NCBI RefSeq assembly: GCF_018531495.1
Contig: NZ_JAHDTI010000006.1
Coordinates: 186,001-250,000, forward strand
Direction: 5' to 3'
Source of the DNA: Nonomuraea sediminis
Lineage (GTDB): Bacteria > Actinomycetota > Actinomycetes > Streptosporangiales > Streptosporangiaceae
DNA length: 64,000 nucleotides
A program made the position numbers and the translations under genes. The notes below the pieces were generated by a model that was not told where the DNA came from, made no database searches, and saw nothing but the letters and a program-made list of their open reading frames with translations. This document shows, one piece after another, positions 59,766-64,000 of this stretch (positions are counted from its first letter, which is position 1; each line of letters opens with the position of its first letter).

Positions 59766-59771
59766 CACGGC

Positions 59772-60527
59772 ATGCTGCTCCAGGACAAGGTCGCCGTCAT
59801 CACCGGAGCGGGGCCCGGGCTCGGCCGTACGCTGGCCGGGCTCATGGCCGCCGAAGGAGCTCGCGTCGTCGGGGTGGCCAGGACGCCGCGGGAGCTCCCC
59901 GGCGCGGTCACGATGAGCGCGGACGTCACCGTGCCCGCCGACATGCAGACCGTCGCCGAGGCGGTCCTCGACCGCTACGGGCGGGTGGACGTGCTGGTCA
60001 ACGCCGCATTCCCGGGCACACACCGCAGGAACGTGCTGGACATGTCCCCCGCGGACCTGGCTTCGTGGCGCGAGGCCGTCGACATCGGCGCCTTCGGCAC
60101 GCTCGTCGCCTGCCGGTACCTCGCGCCCGTGATGGTCGCCCAGGGTTCCGGCGCGATCGTCAACGTCACCTCGATGTCCTCGCGCAAGGGCTACGCGGGC
60201 CGGTCAGACTTCGCGGTCGGCAAGGCCGGCGCCCACCTGCTGTCCCACTGCCTGGCCGACGAACTCGGGCCCTCAGGCGTCCGGGTCAACTGCGTGGCGC
60301 CCGGCTGGATCGCCAGCGAGGTGCTCGACGACTGGATGCGCACCCGGGCGGCGGCCGAGGGCGTCACGTTCGACGACATCCTCGACCGCGACGTGCGCGC
60401 CATGGCGCTGCGCCGCATCGCCACCGAGGAGGACGTCGCCCGCGCCGTCATCTTCCTGGCCTCCGACCACGCCAGGGCCATCACCGGCGCCACCCTCGAC
60501 GTCAACTCCGGTCACCTGTTCACCTAG
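59772..60527 (+). CDS. SDR with Phe in place of the catalytic Tyr
   Basis: 251 residues. VAVITGAGPGLGRTLAGLMA and VDVLVNAAFPGTHRR (NAA instead of NNAG) begin a normal Rossmann fold; the active-site region is VTSMSSRKGYAGRSDFAVGK, where F replaces the Tyr of YxxxK. Probably still NAD(P)-binding; catalysis may be altered. The gene lies under a KstR2-type promoter, so a steroid or acyl-CoA role is likely. Confidence 0.88.
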   Translation: MLLQDKVAVITGAGPGLGRTLAGLMAAEGARVVGVARTPRELPGAVTMSADVTVPADMQTVAEAVLDRYGRVDVLVNAAFPGTHRRNVLDMSPADLASWREAVDIGAFGTLVACRYLAPVMVAQGSGAIVNVTSMSSRKGYAGRSDFAVGKAGAHLLSHCLADELGPSGVRVNCVAPGWIASEVLDDWMRTRAAAEGVTFDDILDRDVRAMALRRIATEEDVARAVIFLASDHARAITGATLDVNSGHLFT

Positions 60528-60578
60528 CCCCGGCGTGGCCCTCTGGCGAGAGGCAGCGCCGGGTGCTTGGCTGGGATC

Positions 60579-61298
60579 ATGTGTCACTCCGATGACAGCC
60601 GTCCGCCCGCACCGCCCGTCGTGGGCGAGGTCGCCTCGCACGGCCCGCTCGAGCTGACAGCCGCCGACGGCAACCGCCTCATGGCCTACCGCGCCGATCC
60701 CGCCTCGCCCAACGGGCGCTCGATCGTGCTCCTGCCGGACGTGCGCGGCCTCCACCCGTTCTACCGGGACCTGGCCGTCCGCTTCGCCGAGGCCGGCTTC
60801 CCGACCGTCGCGATCGACTACTTCGGCCGTACGGCGGGCCTGGGCGAGCGGCCATCGGACTTCGACTTCATGTCCCACGTCAGGCGCCTGACCTCCGACC
60901 ACGTCCGAGCCGACGCCGCGGCCGCCACCGCCGAGCTGTCCGGCCCCGTGTTCACCGTCGGCTTCTGCATGGGCGGCGGCCAGTCGCTCCGCCAGGCCAT
61001 CGAGGGCAACGGGCTCGCGGGCGGGATCGGCTTCTACCCGGTGATCCGCGTCATCGGCCACGTGCCCGACACACCCGGCTCGCCCGTCCTCCTCCTCCGC
61101 GCCGGCGCCGACACGGCCACCAGCCCCGAGGAATACGACACCTTCACCGCCGCCCTGGACCGCGCCGGAACCCCCAACGAGACGCACGTCTACGAAGGCG
61201 CCCCCCACAGCTTCTTCGACCGCACCTACGCCCAGTGGGCAGCGGCCTGCCAGGACGCCTGGCAACGCATCCTCACCTTCACCGAACACCACGCCTGA
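60579..61298 (+). CDS. dienelactone hydrolase-family protein
   Basis: 239 residues from ATG 60579 (an in-frame TTG lies 4 codons earlier). Nucleophile Cys in VFTVGFCMGGGQSL, Asp in LLLRAGADTATSPEE and His in YEGAPHSFFDR form the DLH triad. Hydrolyses dienelactones or related esters. Follows the SDR gene by 51 nt, possibly cotranscribed. Confidence 0.87.
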   Translation: MCHSDDSRPPAPPVVGEVASHGPLELTAADGNRLMAYRADPASPNGRSIVLLPDVRGLHPFYRDLAVRFAEAGFPTVAIDYFGRTAGLGERPSDFDFMSHVRRLTSDHVRADAAAATAELSGPVFTVGFCMGGGQSLRQAIEGNGLAGGIGFYPVIRVIGHVPDTPGSPVLLLRAGADTATSPEEYDTFTAALDRAGTPNETHVYEGAPHSFFDRTYAQWAAACQDAWQRILTFTEHHA

Positions 61299-61604
61299 CC
61301 GCATCATCGCCGGGTCTACAAGAAGCCGAACGAAGCCCCTGCACCCTTACGGCGGGAACCCGCCACCCCTCCCACGGCGCCGGGCCGGCGAGAAGGTGTA
61401 CGGCCAAGCCCGGCGCCCGAGTACGGCGAGCCACCGGAACCGCGGCACCCGGCTCACGAAGCGCCGTAACGACGAGCAAGCATCCCCGACTCGCCAGAAG
61501 CGCCGGACACGGGCCCTCAGCCGAAGTACGGCGGGCGGTCGGTGCCGGAGGCCTGCCGTACAAGAGCCAAATCACCCGAGGTAGGCGACACGAACAGGCG
61601 TAAG
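61299..61604. repeat. intergenic GTACGGC-repeat region with a 36-bp hairpin
   Basis: The 306-bp gap contains several GTACGGC/GCCGTAC words. At 61526-61561 arms GTACGGCGGGC and GCCTGCCGTAC (11 nt, one mismatch) flank a 14-nt loop. The first 20 nt (61525-61544) match the element at 45254. It lies between convergent dlh and livG genes and may act as a bidirectional terminator. Confidence 0.7.
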
Positions 61605-62348
61605 TCACCCCAGATAGGCGGCACGAACGGACGGATCGGCGCGCACCTCGCCCGGCGCCCCGGCGGCGATGACCCGCCCGAGATCGAGCACCACCAGCCG
61701 GTCGCAAACCCCCATGACAAACCCCATATCGTGCTCCACCAGCAGAATCGTGGTGGACAACCCCCGCAGGATCTCCCCCAACCGCCCCGTCTGCTCAGCG
61801 TCCAGCCCGGACGTGGGCTCATCGAGCAGCAACACCCGAGGCCGATCGACCAGCGCCCGAGCGAGCTCCACCAGCCGCCGCTGCCCCACCGGCAGCGAGT
61901 CAGCGTACGCATCGCCCAACCCGCCGAGCCCGCACAGTTCCAGGACCTCCGCGACGCGTTCCCGCCGCTCGCCCTCGAGCCGCCGCCGCCCCGGCCACCC
62001 CGCCAGATCCGCGACCATCCCACCGCCCCCGCCATGCCAGTCAAGCGCGGCGAGCACGTTGTCCCGCACGCTCAGCCCCCCGAACACCTGCGTCCGCTGA
62101 AACGTCCGCCGCACCCCACCCCGCGCCCGCCGCAACGCCGACCACCCGGTCACATCGGCCCCCGCCACGCGCACCTGCCCGGTATTCGGCCGCCGCAACC
62201 CCGACACCACATCGAACAACGTCGTCTTCCCGGCCCCGTTGGGCCCGATCACCCCGCACACCTCCCCCCGCGGCACCTCAAACGACACCCCCTCCAACGC
62301 CCGCACCCCACCAAACGCCACCGAAACCCCCTCAACCCCCAACATCAC
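61605..62348 (-). CDS. livG: branched-chain-type ABC transporter ATPase, LivG-like
   Basis: 247 residues. Walker A GPNGAGKTTLFDVVSG, the LivG-specific RTFQRTQVFGGLSVRDN, signature DSLPVGQRRLVELARAL, Walker B LLLDEPTSGLD and VEHDMGFV. The usual LivG length (~250) with the characteristic C-terminal. Substrate (amino acid, amide, urea) unknown. The start is at an ATG; the upstream spacer to livF is repetitive. Confidence 0.92.
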   Translation of the reverse strand: MMLGVEGVSVAFGGVRALEGVSFEVPRGEVCGVIGPNGAGKTTLFDVVSGLRRPNTGQVRVAGADVTGWSALRRARGGVRRTFQRTQVFGGLSVRDNVLAALDWHGGGGGMVADLAGWPGRRRLEGERRERVAEVLELCGLGGLGDAYADSLPVGQRRLVELARALVDRPRVLLLDEPTSGLDAEQTGRLGEILRGLSTTILLVEHDMGFVMGVCDRLVVLDLGRVIAAGAPGEVRADPSVRAAYLG

Positions 62349-63125
62349 TCGCTCCCGCCCATCTCCACCACCAACATCACCCCACCACGCACCAAAAGCC
62401 CCACCCCACCCCGCACAGCCACCATCACACCCCCACCAACCTCAACCCCCGCCCCGCCCAGCACCCCCGCACCGCGCCTGCCGAACACCCCCACCTCCCG
62501 CCCAGCCAACGCGACCACCCCCCGACCAGCAGGAACCTCCGAATCGGAGACCCCAGGCATCCCTACCTCCTCACCAACCAGCACCACCGCCCCCCGATCA
62601 CTCACCGGACACCCCCACACCCCAACAAGCACAACCCACCGCACCCCGAGGACCAGCCACCTCCACGCCCCGAGCCGCGCCGCCCACCACATCCCGAGCA
62701 GTTAGCACCGCCGCCCCCAAGCACCCACACCCACTTACCGCCCGAGCACCAGACACCTCCGCGCCCCGGACCACGCAGCCCGCCGCATCCCCACCAGTCA
62801 GCACCGCCACCCCCAAGCACCCACACCCCACTCACCAGACCCCGCCACACCTCGAGGGCCAACCGCCTCCGTGCCGCCGGGGCACGCAGCCCGCCGCGTC
62901 CCCACCAGCCAACGCCACCGACTCCCGAGCACCCGCTCACCGGGCACTCGCGCTTCCCGGGGAGCAGGCGCTGACGGATCCCGGGTCGTGGGCATCGACG
63001 CGTCCTCGTCGGTGGCGGTGCCCCGTCACGGTCATCGGCCTTGGCCGCCACATCCCGAGCAGGAGGCGTCGCGGGACCCCGGGAATCGCGGGTCGCTGAA
63101 TAGCGAGAGGTCGGTGGGGCGGGGC
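62349..63125. repeat. C/A-rich repetitive spacer between livF and livG
   Basis: 777 bp with an extreme C and A bias on the plus strand and imperfect ~100-bp repeats: AGCACCGCC-[GA]CCCCCAAGCACC type units at 62701, 62797 and a diverged copy at 62908, with CACGCAGCCCGCCGC repeated at about 62773 and 62884. Minus-strand open frames are Gly/Val-only. I see no gene. An operon of LivF and LivG is normally contiguous, so this may be an insertion by repeat expansion. Confidence 0.7.
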
Positions 63126-63929
63126 TCATAACACCCCCAGATAGGCAGCGGTGAGGCGGTCGGGGTCGACGTCCTGGCGAGGACCGCACCACGTGACCCG
63201 CCCCAACCGCATGAACGCCACCCGATCCGCGATCGCCAGCGCCTCCGTGGCCTTCTCCTCGACCAGCAGCAACGCCACCCCGAGCGCCCGCAACTCGGCG
63301 AACACCTCGAACACCTGCCCCGTCACCAACGGCGCCAGCCCCAACGACGGCTCATCCGCGATCAGCACCCGCGGCGGCCGCACAAGCGCGGGCGCCAGCG
63401 TCAGAAGCTGCTGCTCACCGCCCGACAACGCCCCGGCCAGGACGGTACGGCGAGCCGCCAGCTGAGGCATCCGCTCATACACCGCCGCCGGATCCGGCAG
63501 CCAGGTACGCAGATTCTCTTCCACGCTCAGCCCCGGAAAGACGCCCCGCCCCTCAGGCGCGAGCAGAATCCCCGCCCGGGCCCTCCGATGCGCCGGCCAC
63601 CCCGTGACATCCCGCCCATCAAGCGTGACGCTCCCCGCCCAGGCGGCCAGATCCCCCGCCGCCACAGCACAGGCAGTCGACTTCCCAGCCCCGTTGGCCC
63701 CCAACAACGCCACAACCTCCCCCGCCCGCACCTCCAGATCAACCCCCCGCAACACGTTCACGTCCCCATATCCCGCCACTACCCCCGCCATCCGAAACAC
63801 CCCGACCCCACCATCCACCCCAACACCCGACGCCTCTGAGCCCGGCACCTCTGTACGTGGAGAAGCCGACACCGGCGTACCAGCCAGCACCCTGCCACCC
63901 TGGCGAGGCACACCTGGTGCGCTGCTCAC
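63126..63929 (-). CDS. livF: branched-chain-type ABC transporter ATPase, LivF-like
   Basis: 267 residues. Walker A LLGANGAGKSTACAVAAG, LLAPEGRGVFPGLSVEENL as in LivF, signature LAGALSGGEQQLLTLAPAL, Walker B VLIADEPSLGLAP. The first 46 residues (MSSAPGVPRQGGRVLAGTPV and on) precede the ABC fold and are unusual, but the GTG start at 63929 overlaps the stop of the upstream gene (GTGA), so they may be translated; ATG 63791 would give a standard length. Confidence 0.88.
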   Translation of the reverse strand: MSSAPGVPRQGGRVLAGTPVSASPRTEVPGSEASGVGVDGGVGVFRMAGVVAGYGDVNVLRGVDLEVRAGEVVALLGANGAGKSTACAVAAGDLAAWAGSVTLDGRDVTGWPAHRRARAGILLAPEGRGVFPGLSVEENLRTWLPDPAAVYERMPQLAARRTVLAGALSGGEQQLLTLAPALVRPPRVLIADEPSLGLAPLVTGQVFEVFAELRALGVALLLVEEKATEALAIADRVAFMRLGRVTWCGPRQDVDPDRLTAAYLGVL

Positions 63930-64000
63930 CGCACCAGAGCGCCGAGCATCACCATCGTCATCACCCGCCGTACCTGGGCGCCGAGCATCGCCACCGTCCC
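63926..64000 (-). CDS. C-terminal end of an upstream gene (partial)
   Basis: The last 24 codons of a minus-strand frame entering from beyond the window end at a TGA (63926-63928) that overlaps the livF GTG. The tail reads ...VAMLGAQVRRVMTMVMLGAL then VR, hydrophobic with an internal MLGA repeat. By position it should be a Liv-type permease (LivM/LivH) but too little is visible to identify it. Confidence 0.5.
   Translation of the reverse strand, partial: GTVAMLGAQVRRVMTMVMLGALVR

Noticed and set aside
36059..61298. Secondary-metabolite biosynthetic cluster
   Set aside because: P450, LLM, ligases and SDRs are present, but no PKS, NRPS, terpene synthase or RiPP core is seen; the set fits catabolism.
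62345..62692. Minus-strand frame of 115 codons whose stop overlaps the livG start by 4 nt
   Set aside because: Overlap looks like coupling, but the protein is almost only Gly, Val and Arg and lies in the repetitive spacer; no domain recognised.
1..64000. tRNA, rRNA, CRISPR arrays, insertion sequences and phage genes
   Set aside because: I saw none. The tandem repeats have no CRISPR-like unique spacers and no cas genes nearby.

Overview
The window is high-GC actinobacterial DNA, most like a filamentous actinomycete of the Streptosporangiaceae type (for example Nonomuraea). This placement is inferred from the gene families (KstR2-like TetR, ECF41 sigma factor, DUF574 methyltransferase, F420/LLM enzymes, CU044_5270-type protein, LemA/DUF2207 pair), the frequent GTG/TTG starts, the 4-nt gene overlaps and the apparently leaderless promoters. 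I see no phage, transposase, tRNA, rRNA or CRISPR.

Layout. Bases 1-1518 hold the start of a KstR2-like repressor divergent from fadA6, with a perfect KstR2-type box between them. Bases 1515-8219 are housekeeping and stress genes: a MarR/SRPBCC pair, a GH3 hexosaminidase, a pentapeptide protein, a GNAT, an APH-type kinase and a DUF2207/LemA pair. Bases 8295-20283 are an amino-sugar region with two parallel minus-strand modules, each made of an RpiR regulator, a SIS-domain protein, a sugar-binding lipoprotein and two ABC permeases. One module is NgcEFG-like; the other is DasABC-like and carries a CBM3-GH16 secreted enzyme. A BadF-type kinase lies between them. No ABC ATPase is present, so a shared MsiK-type ATPase elsewhere is expected.

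Bases 20741-22434 hold a sigma factor with a CU044_5270-like membrane partner that contains ten 9-residue repeats. Bases 22456-23340 are G-rich repetitive intergenic DNA. Bases 23341-35901 contain a thiolase-like protein, LysR and MerR regulators, ThuA, an ECF41 sigma factor with its epimerase partner and a recognisable ECF41 promoter, an SDR/TetR pair, a two-gene redox signalling unit (REC fused to a thioredoxin-reductase-like module, plus a cNMP-binding histidine kinase), a DUF574 methyltransferase and a membrane glycosyltransferase.

Bases 36025-61298 are mainly CoA-thioester, lipid or steroid-type catabolism: two LLM enzymes, two AMP-forming ligases, one ADP-forming ligase, two acyl-CoA dehydrogenases, several SDRs, P450, esterases, a cyclase, an isochorismatase-like protein and dienelactone hydrolase. 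A cell-surface CHAP protein and a Ser/Thr kinase are interspersed. Bases 61605-64000 carry LivG and LivF ATPases and the end of an upstream gene; the two ATPase genes are separated by a repetitive spacer.

How the genes work together. KstR2-like boxes (core CAAGCGCTTG), or a related CCAAGCG-N2-CGCTWG palindrome, occur at about eight promoters across the window: upstream of fadA6/kstR2, the thiolase, the LLM-ligase operon, the cyclase/esterase pair, the isochorismatase-SDR operon, the OB-fold/VOC/ligase operon, the dehydrogenase operon and an SDR. Several of these promoters look leaderless, with the box abutting the -10. The simplest reading is one dispersed regulon for breakdown of a steroid-like or terpenoid acyl-CoA, of which the window shows the right-hand part. 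The intergenic spaces carry an unusual load of GTACGGC-type inverted repeats and short tandem repeats.
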